NCBI GenBank assembly: GCA_963753285.1
Contig: CAVWBT010000011.1
Coordinates: 137,798 to 201,797 of the forward strand
Direction: 5' to 3'
DNA from: JAHEDH01 sp963753285
Lineage (GTDB): Bacteria; Actinomycetota; Acidimicrobiia; Spongiisociales; ZC4RG35
Length of the DNA: 64,000 bases
The notes under the pieces are model-generated. The model made no database searches, had not been told where the DNA came from, and saw nothing but the letters and a program-made list of their open reading frames with translations. Positions within the stretch are counted from its first letter, which is position 1. Each line of letters opens with the position of its first letter. Shown one piece after another: positions 18,750 through 27,828 of this stretch. The translations under genes and the position numbers were made by a program.

Positions 18750-19496
18750 TCACTCCCGTCGGCTGAGTACGTTCGCGATGAACTCCGCTTTGCCCTCGGT
18801 GTACGCCAACCGATCGTCTGGGTACCTGCGGGCGAGATCTCGTTTGAGGTCGGCGTAGGCGTCACGGATGGCCTCGTCGGAGCGCAGTCGATCCCGGAAC
18901 CAGAGATGATCCCGTTCCCAGGCGCCGCCGACCGTGCAGACGTGAATGTGGACGTCACGTTGGCGGCCGGGAGGAGGCCGGAAGTAGCGGTGCTCGGCAT
19001 CTCGCGAGCGGAGTGCAACGCCGGTCTGTTCGATGCCCGGCACATACCCGTCTTCGTCTGTGAGGTCGGTGACGCTCACCTGTATGTCGATGATCGGTTT
19101 GGCGGCGAGACGAGGGACCGCGGTGGAGCCGACGTGCTCGATGCGACGTGCGGTGCCGCCGAGCACCTCTTCGAGCCGCCGATGCCAGTGACGGAATCGG
19201 AGCGGCCATTCGGGGTCGTAGTCGACCACGGTGATCGGGTCGTTGCGAAACTCGCCGGCGAGCTCGAAGCCGTGCCAGCGCAGACCGTAGAAGTCTTCGA
19301 CCGCTCGTTTTCTCGCTTCCGGAGGCAGTGCATCGGGGGTTGTGTTCAATGTGAGCGCCTCCAATGCGAAGCGATCCTCGAGCGCACCCGGGTTGCCCTC
19401 CGCCTCGACGAGTGCGAGGAAGGCGGCTTGGGGGTCGATCATCGAGCCGACGTCGACCCCGGCCTCGGCCAGCCGTGACGCCAGTGATCCAACCAT
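18750..19496 (-). CDS. GrpB/UPF0157 family nucleotidyltransferase-like protein with N-terminal extension
   Basis: A 248-residue protein. The C-terminal 165 residues are the GrpB domain, recognised by VVDYDPEWPLRF, IEHVGSTAVPRLAAKPIIDI and HIHVCTVGG, a nucleotidyltransferase-like fold of unclear function. The first 80 residues form an extra, mostly helical part (SRLAEAGVDVG, FLALVEAEGNPGALEDRF) not typical of the family. Transcription is leaderless from TACACT eight bases upstream, divergent from pepA. Confidence 0.85.
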   Translation of the reverse strand: MVGSLASRLAEAGVDVGSMIDPQAAFLALVEAEGNPGALEDRFALEALTLNTTPDALPPEARKRAVEDFYGLRWHGFELAGEFRNDPITVVDYDPEWPLRFRHWHRRLEEVLGGTARRIEHVGSTAVPRLAAKPIIDIQVSVTDLTDEDGYVPGIEQTGVALRSRDAEHRYFRPPPGRQRDVHIHVCTVGGAWERDHLWFRDRLRSDEAIRDAYADLKRDLARRYPDDRLAYTEGKAEFIANVLSRRE

Positions 19497-19504
19497 CGGC
19501 TGCG

Positions 19505-19510
19505 AGTGTA
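19505..19510 (-). promoter_or_regulatory. Leaderless -10 box TACACT for the GrpB-family gene
   Basis: On the minus strand TACACT ends eight bases before ATG 19496, with no Shine-Dalgarno in between. Confidence 0.5.
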
Positions 19511-19581
19511 CGGATACCGGCCGCCACGAATGCTCCCGCTCTGTGCCCGTATCCTCGGCTCAGCTCACGAGAGGAATCGAA

Positions 19582-21015
19582 GTGGAAGTACGCGCCAAGA
19601 AGACCCCGACGGTAGGGACGCCCGTGATCGTCGGCATGATGCCGGACCGGCGACCCGCCACCGGTGCCGAGGAGTTCCTGGCGGCCAGCGGGGACATCGC
19701 CGGCGCGGTGTTCGACGCGGTCGGCTTCGAGGGCAAGCCGGGCCAGAGTGCGGTCGTGACCACGAGCGGCCGGACCGTCGTGTTCGTCGGGCTCGGAGAC
19801 GAAGTCGACGCCGAGGGGCTTCGGGCTGCTGCGGGCACTGCTCGCAACGCCGTGCCGAAGGCGGACAGGGTCGCAACGACGCTTCACCAGATCGAGATCG
19901 ATGGTGCCCTTCCGGCCGTGATCGAGGGCTTCGGTCTCTCCGACTACCGATATCAGTCGTACCTGTCCGAACCAGACGAGCGGAATCCGCTCACGCTGGA
20001 GCTGGTCGATGCTCCGAAGACCTGGAAGAACGTGGCATCGGACTCCGCGGCGGTGATCGACGCGGTCGCGCTTGCCCGGGACCTCGTCAACACTCCGCCC
20101 CGCGACAAGGCGCCGCTCGATCTGGCCCAGCGCGCCACCGACGCCGCCTCGGACACGTCGCTCAAGGTGGAGCTGTGGAAGGTCGACCGGCTTCACAAGG
20201 AGAGAATGGGCGGGATACTCGGTGTCGGCCTCGGATCCCACCGACCTCCGTGCCTGCTCAAGCTCACCCACTCGGTGAGGAAGCCGAAGGCGAAGCTGGC
20301 GATCGTCGGCAAGGGGATCACGTTCGACTCGGGTGGGCTCTCGATCAAGCCGTCCAACATGATGGAGACCATGAAGTCGGACATGGCGGGCGCCGCTGCC
20401 GTGATCGGCGCGATGATCGCCATCTCCAAACTCGGCATCCCGGTCCAGGTGACCGGATACGCCGCGCTGGCAGAGAACCTGCCTGGCGGGGGAGCGCAGC
20501 GCCCCGGCGACGTGCTCACGGCCCGCAACGGCAAGACCATCGAGGTCATCAACACAGACGCCGAAGGCCGTCTCGTGCTCGCCGACGCCCTCTCGCTCGC
20601 TGCCGAGTCGGAGCCGGATCTCATCCTCGACCTGGCCACCCTGACCGGGGCATGCAAGGTCGCCCTCGGAGAGAAGATCGCCGGTCTGTGGTCGAACGGT
20701 GACGGGCCGACGGCGATGGTCTCCGGCGCAGCGGCCGCCGCAGGGGAGCGGGTCTGGCCGATGCCACAGCCCGCCGACTACTGGTCGCTCATCGAATCAG
20801 ACATCGCCGACATGCGCAACAGCTCGTCGTCCCGATACGGCAGTGCGATGGCGGCGACGCTGCTCCTCGAGCAGTTCGTCGGCGAAGTCCCGTGGGCCCA
20901 CCTCGACATCGCTGGACCGGCGTTCGTCTCCAAGGCGGAGCACTACATCCCGAAGGGTGGGACCGGCTTCGGCGTTCGGACCATCGTCGAGCTGGCCCGT
21001 TCCATGGCTGAGTGA
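19582..21015 (+). CDS. pepA: Leucyl aminopeptidase (M17)
   Basis: A 477-residue cytosolic metallo-aminopeptidase that removes N-terminal residues from peptides. The catalytic domain shows GKGITFDSGGLSIKP, SDMAGAAAVIGAM and the M17 signature NTDAEGRLVLADAL (near residue 323), which provide the ligands of the two metal ions. GTG 19582 is chosen because GAGAGGA lies six bases upstream; the open frame extends further but shows no protein-like sequence. A TATCCT box at 19547-19552 may be its -10. A strong hairpin follows the stop. Confidence 0.95.
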   Translation: MEVRAKKTPTVGTPVIVGMMPDRRPATGAEEFLAASGDIAGAVFDAVGFEGKPGQSAVVTTSGRTVVFVGLGDEVDAEGLRAAAGTARNAVPKADRVATTLHQIEIDGALPAVIEGFGLSDYRYQSYLSEPDERNPLTLELVDAPKTWKNVASDSAAVIDAVALARDLVNTPPRDKAPLDLAQRATDAASDTSLKVELWKVDRLHKERMGGILGVGLGSHRPPCLLKLTHSVRKPKAKLAIVGKGITFDSGGLSIKPSNMMETMKSDMAGAAAVIGAMIAISKLGIPVQVTGYAALAENLPGGGAQRPGDVLTARNGKTIEVINTDAEGRLVLADALSLAAESEPDLILDLATLTGACKVALGEKIAGLWSNGDGPTAMVSGAAAAAGERVWPMPQPADYWSLIESDIADMRNSSSSRYGSAMAATLLLEQFVGEVPWAHLDIAGPAFVSKAEHYIPKGGTGFGVRTIVELARSMAE

Positions 21016-21016
21016 G

Positions 21017-21043
21017 CAGCGGTGGGTCCGCGACCCGCCGCTG
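21017..21043 (+). terminator. Hairpin terminator of pepA
   Basis: A 12-bp stem with one G-T wobble (arms CAGCGGTGGGTC and GACCCGCCGCTG, loop CGC) begins two bases after the pepA stop. Confidence 0.65.
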
Positions 21044-21199
21044 CAGCAAGTGTCTCATCCGAGCGGAGTCAGGGCGATCGCCGTCCATCCGATGTTTGAC
21101 AAGTTGTTGCATTGGGCAATGAGGTCATGCCAGCGCCCAGGATCGGGCGTCAGCGGGGGTCTTCGTTCTCCCGCGGGCTCAACAACACAGGAGAACATC

Positions 21200-21784
21200 A
21201 TGAAGCTCAAACTGATCTCATTGCTCGCGATTCTCTCGATCGTCGTCGCTGCATGTGGCGAGACCGAGGATGCAAGCGCAGACACCGTGTCGACCGAGAC
21301 AACCGCCGCAGTCACCGAGACGACCGAGGCGATGGAAGAGGACGACATGACCGAATCCAACACGATCGTGGACATCGCCGTGGCCGACGGCCGTTTCGAC
21401 ACGCTCGTGACTGCCGTCACAGAGGCCGGTCTGGTCGAGACGCTGTCGGGTGAAGGGCCGTTCACGGTGCTCGCTCCGACCGACGATGCGTTCGATGCGC
21501 TTCCCGAGGGTCTGCTCGACACCGTGCTCGCCGACCAGGAGCTGTTGACATCGATCCTGACCTATCACGTGATCGACGGAGCCGTTCCTGCGGCCACGGT
21601 CGTCACCTTGGAGAGTGCCACGACGCTTCAGGGCGAGGACATCGCGATCGTTGTTGATGGCGACACCGTGACGATCAACGGCGCCACGGTCGTCATCACC
21701 GACATCGAGGCATCGAACGGCATCATCCACGTGATCGACGCCGTACTGCTTCCTCCGACGGTCGAAGCCAGCCTCGAAGGCTGA
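21200..21784 (+). CDS. Fasciclin (FAS1) domain lipoprotein
   Basis: A 194-residue surface protein. The signal peptide ends in the lipobox VAACG (Cys20). A Thr/Glu-rich linker follows, then one FAS1 domain from about residue 55 (FTVLAPTDDAFDALP, LLTSILTYHVIDG, GIIHVIDAVLLPP), a fold used in adhesion. ATG 21200 has CAGGAGA five bases upstream. It is a single-gene unit closed by two hairpins. Similar proteins are widespread in actinobacteria (MPT70-like). Confidence 0.93.
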   Translation: MKLKLISLLAILSIVVAACGETEDASADTVSTETTAAVTETTEAMEEDDMTESNTIVDIAVADGRFDTLVTAVTEAGLVETLSGEGPFTVLAPTDDAFDALPEGLLDTVLADQELLTSILTYHVIDGAVPAATVVTLESATTLQGEDIAIVVDGDTVTINGATVVITDIEASNGIIHVIDAVLLPPTVEASLEG

Positions 21785-21803
21785 TCACCATCCACCACGA
21801 ACT

Positions 21804-21860
21804 CACCCGTGTTTCCGGGTGAAACCCAACGAGGGCCCGGGCATCTATGCCCGGGCCCTC
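21804..21860 (+). terminator. Double hairpin terminator after the fasciclin gene
   Basis: A first hairpin CACCCG/CGGGTG (21804-21821) is followed by a very strong one with 12-bp arms GAGGGCCCGGGC and GCCCGGGCCCTC around ATCTAT (21831-21860). Confidence 0.8.
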
Positions 21861-22184
21861 GCAGTGCTCCTGTGCGACATCGAGGAGTCTGGATCGTTCC
21901 CGTCGGGACCGGCTTCGGCTCATGACCCTCGAGGTCGCCATTCCGATCGGTGCGGATTCCGATCGGACCCGGGCGGATGGGGTCGCCTCTGTCGCCAGAC
22001 CCGACGCATCTGTCGTTCCAGGATCGAATCAGGTGTCGAAGCCGACCGACCCACCGACCGAGAGCGGACCTTCGACTCGGCGAGCGCTCTGCTCGGGATC
22101 GGCGGGAGACGAAGGTGCCGATCCCCGACTCCCGATCCTGCGTCCGTTTGGGAGATTGCCGGTCGCGCATGGGAACATGTCCGT
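21861..22184. other. Gene-free stretch before the cysteine desulfurase
   Basis: No convincing gene is visible in these 324 bases. It holds an 11-bp direct repeat ATTCCGATCGG at 21940-21950 and 21956-21966 (centre spacing 16 bases). Near 22114-22141 there is a weak 7-base rhythm (TGCCGAT, CCCCGAC, TCCCGAT, CCTGCGT). No clear -10 box precedes the GTG at 22185. Confidence 0.5.
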
Positions 22185-23309
22185 GTGCTCTACCTCGATC
22201 ACGCAGCAACCACCCCGATGCGTCCCCAGGTCTGGGAGGCGATGGAACCCTACGTCTCCGACCGGTTCGGGAACTCCTCGGGCTCCCATGAGGTGTCCCG
22301 TCGCGCCAAGAACGCGCTGGAGTCGGCGCGGGAGCGAGTCGCCGATCTCCTGCGCTGTCGGTCTCAGGAGATCGTGTTCACCGGAGGCGGAACCGAATCC
22401 GACAACCTCGCCGTCAAGGGTGCAGCCCTCGCCGGTGGTGCTCGTGGGGGTGTCGTGGTCGGCGCCACCGAGCACGAAGCGGTGCTCGAGGCGGCCGATT
22501 TCCTGGGGCGGCTCGGCTGTCGAGTCTCGACGGCGCCCGTCGATTCTCGAGGGCTCGTCGATCCCGAACAGGTGGCCGGCCTCGTCGACGGCGAAACCGC
22601 CGTCGTGTCCGTGATGGCGGTCAACAACGAGACCGGGAGCGTCCAGGACGTGGCCGGGGTCGTCGAAGCCGTCAGGCGCGTCAATCCGGCGACGGCGGTG
22701 CACACCGATGCCATCCAGGCGTTCGTGTCGAGACCGATCGACGTCGGGGACCTCGGTGTCGATCTCCTGTCGCTCACCGGACACAAGTTCGGTGGGCCGA
22801 AGGGCGTTGGGCTGCTCTATGTCAGAGACGGACAGCAGCTCGAGCCGGTCCTCCACGGCGGCGGCCAGGAGCTCGGACGCAGGTCCGGAACTCACGACGT
22901 CATGAGTGTCGTGGGCCTGGTCGAAGCCATGGAACTGGCCGACAAGGATCGCGAGCGGCTCGTCGCGGACGTCACAGTCGAGCGCAGAGCGTTCGAGGAG
23001 GCGGTCGCGTCCGTCGCCGTTCGCACCGTTCCCGAGGAGCACGCCTCTTCCCAGCACAGTCACATCCGGATCGACGGCGTCAGGAACGAGACACTTCTCG
23101 TGCGGCTCGATCGTCGCGGGTTGGCCGTGTCCGCAGCCTCGGCATGTCAGAGCGGGGCCAACACCGTGTCACACGTGCTCACGGCGATGGGCATGAGCCC
23201 AGCCGCTGCTCGGGAGTGCCTTCGAGTCTCGTTCGGCTGGTCGACCCGGCCCGGCGACGGAGAGATCGCGGCGCAGATCCTGCTCGAAGCCATCGAGGGC
23301 ATGCGATGA
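22185..23309 (+). CDS. Cysteine desulfurase (NifS/IscS family)
   Basis: A 374-residue PLP enzyme that takes sulfur from cysteine as a persulfide. It opens with LYLDHAATTPMRP, the PLP lysine is in LTGHKFGGPKG (Lys201), and the catalytic Cys is in SAASACQSGANTVSHVL (about residue 321), like group I enzymes. It directly precedes mnmA with an ATGA overlap, so it very likely supplies sulfur for tRNA 2-thiouridine formation. The GTG at 22185 is the first start that keeps the conserved N-terminus; the open frame upstream has no protein-like sequence. Confidence 0.93.
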   Translation: MLYLDHAATTPMRPQVWEAMEPYVSDRFGNSSGSHEVSRRAKNALESARERVADLLRCRSQEIVFTGGGTESDNLAVKGAALAGGARGGVVVGATEHEAVLEAADFLGRLGCRVSTAPVDSRGLVDPEQVAGLVDGETAVVSVMAVNNETGSVQDVAGVVEAVRRVNPATAVHTDAIQAFVSRPIDVGDLGVDLLSLTGHKFGGPKGVGLLYVRDGQQLEPVLHGGGQELGRRSGTHDVMSVVGLVEAMELADKDRERLVADVTVERRAFEEAVASVAVRTVPEEHASSQHSHIRIDGVRNETLLVRLDRRGLAVSAASACQSGANTVSHVLTAMGMSPAAARECLRVSFGWSTRPGDGEIAAQILLEAIEGMR

Positions 23310-24352
23310 GGGCGCTCGTCGCCATGTCGGGGGGCGTCGACTCCTCGGTTGCTGCGGCCTTGCTCGTCGAGGAGGGCCACGAGGTGATTGGTGTCACTCT
23401 CAAGCTGTGGCAAGGGCCGAACGGTGAGGCCCCGACCGCGGGTTGTTGCACGGTCTCCGACTCCGAGGACGCCAGGCGGGTCGCCGCACAGCTCGACATC
23501 CCCTATTACGTGCTCGACTACACCGACGACTTCTCCGAAGGGGTCGTCGATCGGTTCCTCGCCGACTACGTGTCGGGGCGGACACCCAACCCGTGCATCG
23601 AATGCAACCGGACCGTCAAGTTCGATCGTCTCGTCGACCAGATGCGCGACTTCGAGTGCGATGTCCTGGTGACAGGCCACTACGCCCGGACTGAGCTGCG
23701 TGATGGCCGATGGCGCCTCCTGCGGGGGGTCGACCGCGCCAAAGACCAGAGCTACGTCCTCTCCATGCTCACCCAGGCTCAACTCGAACAGGTGCGGTTC
23801 CCGGTCGGTGGGATCAACAAGACGGAGACACGCCGCATCGCCGCCGATCTGTCGCTCCGAACGGCGAACAAGAGCGAGAGTCAGGACATCTGCTTCGTCG
23901 GGTCCGGCGACTACCGGGCGTTCATCAGATCGCAGGCGCCTGAGGTCGAACAGCCCGGTCCGATCGTGGACGAGACCGGGGCAGTCGTGGGCGAGCATCG
24001 CGGGATCGTCGATGTGACGATCGGACAGCGGCGGGGCCTGAATGTCGCCGTTGGAGAGCCCCGCTACGTGACCGACATCGTGCCTGCCACCAACACCGTC
24101 GTGATCGGCCGCCGTGAGGAGTTGGCTCGAACCGATGTCGGGCTGCGGGACGTCACGAGCGTCTCAGGCGAGCCCTTTTCCTCGCGGGTCTTCGCCCAGT
24201 ACCGGGCTCATGGCGAGGCCGTCGCCGCGACGCTGTCGGCCGGCAGCCATGTTCGTCTCCGGTTCGACGAGCCGCAGTACGCGGTCGCCCCCGGCCAGAC
24301 CATCGCCTTCTACGACGGCGACGAGGTGCTCGGCGGCGCCATCATCGATTGA
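23306..24352 (+). CDS. mnmA: tRNA-specific 2-thiouridylase MnmA
   Basis: A 348-residue enzyme that thiolates U34 of Lys, Glu and Gln tRNAs. The PP-loop ATP site AMSGGVDSSVAAALL is at the N-terminus. The two catalytic cysteines are in TPNPCIECN (Cys97) and SQDICFVG (Cys196), and the tRNA-binding HYAR and GQRRGL motifs are present. ATG 23306 overlaps the stop of the cysteine desulfurase, its likely sulfur donor. A short hairpin CCCCG/CGGGG (24360-24374) follows. Confidence 0.96.
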   Translation: MRALVAMSGGVDSSVAAALLVEEGHEVIGVTLKLWQGPNGEAPTAGCCTVSDSEDARRVAAQLDIPYYVLDYTDDFSEGVVDRFLADYVSGRTPNPCIECNRTVKFDRLVDQMRDFECDVLVTGHYARTELRDGRWRLLRGVDRAKDQSYVLSMLTQAQLEQVRFPVGGINKTETRRIAADLSLRTANKSESQDICFVGSGDYRAFIRSQAPEVEQPGPIVDETGAVVGEHRGIVDVTIGQRRGLNVAVGEPRYVTDIVPATNTVVIGRREELARTDVGLRDVTSVSGEPFSSRVFAQYRAHGEAVAATLSAGSHVRLRFDEPQYAVAPGQTIAFYDGDEVLGGAIID

Positions 24353-24435
24353 CGTCGCACCCCGTCTCTCGGGGCCCTCGACGCCGTTACGCTCGACGCA
24401 ATCGGTTGACGACTGATCGAAAAGGAGTGCAGCAC

Positions 24436-25248
24436 ATGCGAACGACCATTCAGGGCGTCAAGGTCCCGTCCCTCGGATTCGGTACCTTCAGGCTCGGGGG
24501 GCAGACGTGCCGGGATGCCGTTCTCCATGCGATGCACATCGGGTATCGACACATCGACACCGCCCAGATGTACGACAACGAGGCGTTCGTCGGGCAGGCG
24601 CTGGCTTCCTCGGGTGTCAACCGCGAGGACTACTTCCTCACGACCAAGATCGGCAACGGCAACCACGCAGCAGCGAATGTGCTGTCCAGTACGGACGAGA
24701 GCCTCCAAAAACTGGGCGTCGACTATGTCGATCTCCTGCTGATCCACTGGCCCGTCCAGACGGTCCCTCTCAGTGAGACGCTCGAAGCGATGCTCGACCT
24801 CCAGGACCAGGGCAAGGTCCGCCACATCGGGCTCAGCAACGCCACGTCGAGCATCGTCGCCGAGGCCGAGAAGCACGCCCGGATCTTCGCCAACCAGATC
24901 GAGTATCACCCGCTGCTTGGGCAGCAGCGGCTGTGCGAGATGGCTCGAGAACACGACTTCATGATCACCGCCTACTCGCCGCTGGCCATGGGCAAGGTGG
25001 CCGACTACATGGTGATCAACGACATCGCATCCGAACTCGGCTTCAGCCCGATGGCGGTTGCGCTGGCGTGGCTGCTCGAACAGGACAAGGTCGTCCCGAT
25101 CCCCAAGGCCACGTCGGAGGATCACATCGCCGACAATTTCACCGCACTCGACGTGAGGCTGTCTCCGGAGCAGGTCGCAGCGATCGACGCGCTGCCGAAG
25201 GACCGCCGACTGGTGAACCCCAGTTTCGCCCCGGACTGGGATCGCTGA
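24436..25248 (+). CDS. Aldo/keto reductase
   Basis: A 270-residue NADPH-dependent reductase of the small actinobacterial/2,5-diketo-gluconate reductase type. The catalytic tetrad is complete: Asp41 and Tyr46 (HIDTAQMY), Lys71 (LTTKIG) and His104 (LLLIHWP); NADP-binding VPIPKATSEDHIADN lies near the C-terminus. ATG 24436 is preceded by AAAGGAG at nine bases, and a TACGCT box at 24388-24393 is a candidate promoter. The substrate is unknown. Confidence 0.93.
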   Translation: MRTTIQGVKVPSLGFGTFRLGGQTCRDAVLHAMHIGYRHIDTAQMYDNEAFVGQALASSGVNREDYFLTTKIGNGNHAAANVLSSTDESLQKLGVDYVDLLLIHWPVQTVPLSETLEAMLDLQDQGKVRHIGLSNATSSIVAEAEKHARIFANQIEYHPLLGQQRLCEMAREHDFMITAYSPLAMGKVADYMVINDIASELGFSPMAVALAWLLEQDKVVPIPKATSEDHIADNFTALDVRLSPEQVAAIDALPKDRRLVNPSFAPDWDR

Positions 25249-25254
25249 GTCCGA

Positions 25255-27291
25255 GTGACCGCAGATCCCGCCGCTCGGGTCGCCGAACTGAGCGACCTGA
25301 TCCGAGACCACGCCTACCGGTACTACATCCTCGACGATCCGATCGTCGCCGACGCCGAGTACGACGCTCTGGTCAAGGAACTGCGGCAGCTCGAGGAAGC
25401 GCATCCAGAGCTCGTCGAACCCGATTCCCCGACTCAGCGAGTGGGGGCGCCGCCCTCGGATCTGTTCTCTGAGGTCACTCATCGCCGCACCCTCCTCTCG
25501 CTGGACAACGCCGAGTCCGCCGAGGATCTCGATGCGTGGGAGCAGCGCATGGAACGGATCCTCGAGCGCCTCCCGGAGGGATATGCCTGCGAGCTCAAGA
25601 TCGACGGTCTCGCCGTGACGCTGACCTACGAGCGGGGGCTGTTCACGCTCGGCGCCACCCGCGGTGATGGGACGATCGGGGAGAACATCACCGCCAACCT
25701 CCGTACGATCGAGGCGATCCCGCTCCGACTCCGTGGCTCGGACGTGCCCGACCTGCTCGAGGTTCGCGGCGAGGTGTACATGCCGCTCGATGCCTTCGAG
25801 GCGCTCAACGAGCGCCAGGCCGAGGCGGAGGAGCGGCTCTTCACCAACCCCCGGAACGCCGCAGCCGGATCGGTGAGGCAGAAGGATCCGGCGATGACGG
25901 CAGAGCGCAGATTGTCGATCTGGATCTATCAAGCCGGGATCATCGAGGGCGGGCCCTCGCTCTCGACCCACACCGAGACGATGGAATACCTGCGTGACCT
26001 CGGTCTGCGCGTGAACCCGGCGTCCGAGTCCGTTTCCGACCTCGACGGTGTGAAGGCGTACGTGGCGGCTGCTGACGCCAGTCGGCACGATCACAACTAC
26101 CAGACCGACGGTGTGGTGATCAAGGTCGACTCGATCTCGGACCAGGAGACGTTGGGGTTCACCTCTCGGGCGCCGCGGTGGGCGATCGCCTACAAGTTCC
26201 CTCCCGAGGAGCGAACGACGCTGCTCAGAGACATCCAGATCAACGTTGGGAGAACGGGTCGCGCGACGCCGTTCGCCGTGCTCGAACCCGTGTTCGTCGG
26301 CGGCGCCAACGTGGGCATGGCCACACTCCACAACGAGGACGAGGTCCACCGCAAGGACGTTCGCATCGGCGACACCGTGGTCGTCCGGCGTGCCGGCGAC
26401 GTGATCCCTGAGGTGCTCGGCCCGGTCGAATCCCTCCGAACCGGGGACGAACGGGTCTGGTCCATGCCCGCCGACTGCCCGTTCTGCGGACACCCGATCG
26501 TGCGCCCGGAAGGGGAGAAGGACGCCAGGTGCACCGGTGGCTATGAGTGTCCGTCCAGGATGCGGGAATGGCTTGCCTACTTCGCCGGTCGATCCGCAAT
26601 GGACATCGACGGACTGGGCTACAAGACGATCGATTTCCTGCTGTCAGAGGGGAAGATCGGCGACCCAGCCGACATCTTCACGTTGGAGGCGTCGGACTTC
26701 GAAGGGTATGAGGGCTGGGGAGACGTCTCGATCTCGAATCTCCTCTCCGGCATCGATGTCGCCCGCGACAGACCGCTGGCCAGGCTCATCGTTGGGCTCG
26801 GCATCCGCCATGTCGGTCCGTCTGCAGCCAAGGAACTGGCGCGACGGTTCCGGAGCATGCAGGCGTTGCTCGACGTCGGGGTGGATGAGCTCACCGATCT
26901 CGAGGGCGTCGGAGAGGTGATCGCAGAGGCGTGGGTCGGCTGGGCTTCCGAAACCGAGAATCGCGAGTTGATCAGGCGGATGGCCGAAGCCGGTGTCAGG
27001 ATGGCCGACCCGGAGCCGGAAGCCGGGGGGTCGAGCAGCCTCCTCGAGGGCCTCGTCTTCGTCGTGACAGGGACCTTGCCTGAGCATTCACGGGACGAAG
27101 CCAAGGTCGCGCTCGAGGCGCTCGGAGCGAAGGTCACGGGCTCTGTCTCGAACAAGACGACCGCGCTGATCACAGGAGACGCTCCCGGAGCCTCGAAAGT
27201 GACGAAGGCCGAGTCGCTCGGTGTGCCGATCGTCGACGGGGACGGCTTCGCAGGGTTGCTCGAACATGGCTATACGCCGAGCGACGGCTGA
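25255..27291 (+). CDS. ligA: NAD-dependent DNA ligase LigA
   Basis: A 678-residue essential replicative ligase. In order it has the Ia domain (HAYRYYILDDP), the adenylation domain with Lys115 in ELKIDGLAV, an OB fold, a four-cysteine zinc finger (CPFCG and CTGGYECPS, near 408-430), helix-hairpin-helix repeats (IVGLGIRHVG, LTDLEGVGEVIAEA) and a C-terminal BRCT domain from about 595 (LVFVVTGTLPEHSRDEAK). GTG 25255 follows the aldo/keto reductase by six bases. A second, ATP-dependent ligase begins at 63057. Confidence 0.97.
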   Translation: MTADPAARVAELSDLIRDHAYRYYILDDPIVADAEYDALVKELRQLEEAHPELVEPDSPTQRVGAPPSDLFSEVTHRRTLLSLDNAESAEDLDAWEQRMERILERLPEGYACELKIDGLAVTLTYERGLFTLGATRGDGTIGENITANLRTIEAIPLRLRGSDVPDLLEVRGEVYMPLDAFEALNERQAEAEERLFTNPRNAAAGSVRQKDPAMTAERRLSIWIYQAGIIEGGPSLSTHTETMEYLRDLGLRVNPASESVSDLDGVKAYVAAADASRHDHNYQTDGVVIKVDSISDQETLGFTSRAPRWAIAYKFPPEERTTLLRDIQINVGRTGRATPFAVLEPVFVGGANVGMATLHNEDEVHRKDVRIGDTVVVRRAGDVIPEVLGPVESLRTGDERVWSMPADCPFCGHPIVRPEGEKDARCTGGYECPSRMREWLAYFAGRSAMDIDGLGYKTIDFLLSEGKIGDPADIFTLEASDFEGYEGWGDVSISNLLSGIDVARDRPLARLIVGLGIRHVGPSAAKELARRFRSMQALLDVGVDELTDLEGVGEVIAEAWVGWASETENRELIRRMAEAGVRMADPEPEAGGSSSLLEGLVFVVTGTLPEHSRDEAKVALEALGAKVTGSVSNKTTALITGDAPGASKVTKAESLGVPIVDGDGFAGLLEHGYTPSDG

Positions 27292-27292
27292 T

Positions 27293-27775
27293 TCAGCCCT
27301 TGTAGGCGGCGAACGCTGCGTCGATGATGGCGGTCGCCTCGTCCAGGGGGATCCAACCGAGCGTGTCGGTCTTGGCCTCTTCGAGGTCCTTGTAGATGGA
27401 GAAGAAGTGTTCCAGTTCCTTCAGGATGTGCGGCGGCACGTCGTCGAGTGAGCGGGCATCTCGCCAGATCGGATCGCCAAGCGGCACTCCGAGGATCTTG
27501 TGATCGGCCTCGCCCTTGTCCACCATCAGAAAGGCGCCGATCGGTCGGATCCGCACCCGGCAGCCCGGAAACGTCGGCTCCGACACGAGGGCCATCGCAT
27601 CGAGTGGGTCTCCGTCCTCGGCGAGCGTGTGTGGGATGAACCCGTAATCGGCCGGATATCGAGTCGCGGTGAACAGTGTCCGATCGAGGAAGATCTCCCC
27701 GGTGTCGTGGTCCATCTCGTACTTGTTGCGGCTTCCTCTCGGGATCTCCACGATCATCGTCATGTGTCCGGTCAT
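27293..27775 (-). CDS. ppa: Inorganic pyrophosphatase (family I)
   Basis: A 160-residue enzyme that hydrolyses pyrophosphate and so drives biosynthetic reactions. Signature residues are VEIPRGSRNKYE, YPADYGFIPHT, the metal-binding DGDPLDAMAL and KGEADHKILGVP. ATG 27775 has GGAGG five bases upstream; the longer open frame has no protein-like sequence. It converges with ligA one base apart and diverges from the lipoprotein at 27829. Confidence 0.96.
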   Translation of the reverse strand: MTGHMTMIVEIPRGSRNKYEMDHDTGEIFLDRTLFTATRYPADYGFIPHTLAEDGDPLDAMALVSEPTFPGCRVRIRPIGAFLMVDKGEADHKILGVPLGDPIWRDARSLDDVPPHILKELEHFFSIYKDLEEAKTDTLGWIPLDEATAIIDAAFAAYKG

Positions 27776-27816
27776 CCGTGCCTCCACGTGCTTCGGGGTA
27801 TCTGCCGTTTGCGACC

Positions 27817-27822
27817 TACGCT
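27817..27822 (+). promoter_or_regulatory. Leaderless -10 box TACGCT
   Basis: TACGCT ends six bases before GTG 27829, with no Shine-Dalgarno in the spacer. Confidence 0.55.
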
Positions 27823-27828
27823 GATCGT

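Noticed and set aside
24310..26493. A 727-codon open frame on the minus strand opposite ligA and the aldo/keto reductase
   Set aside because: It lies antisense to two clear enzymes, shows no domain, and is the usual product of GC-rich codon bias, with high His, Asp and Arg content.
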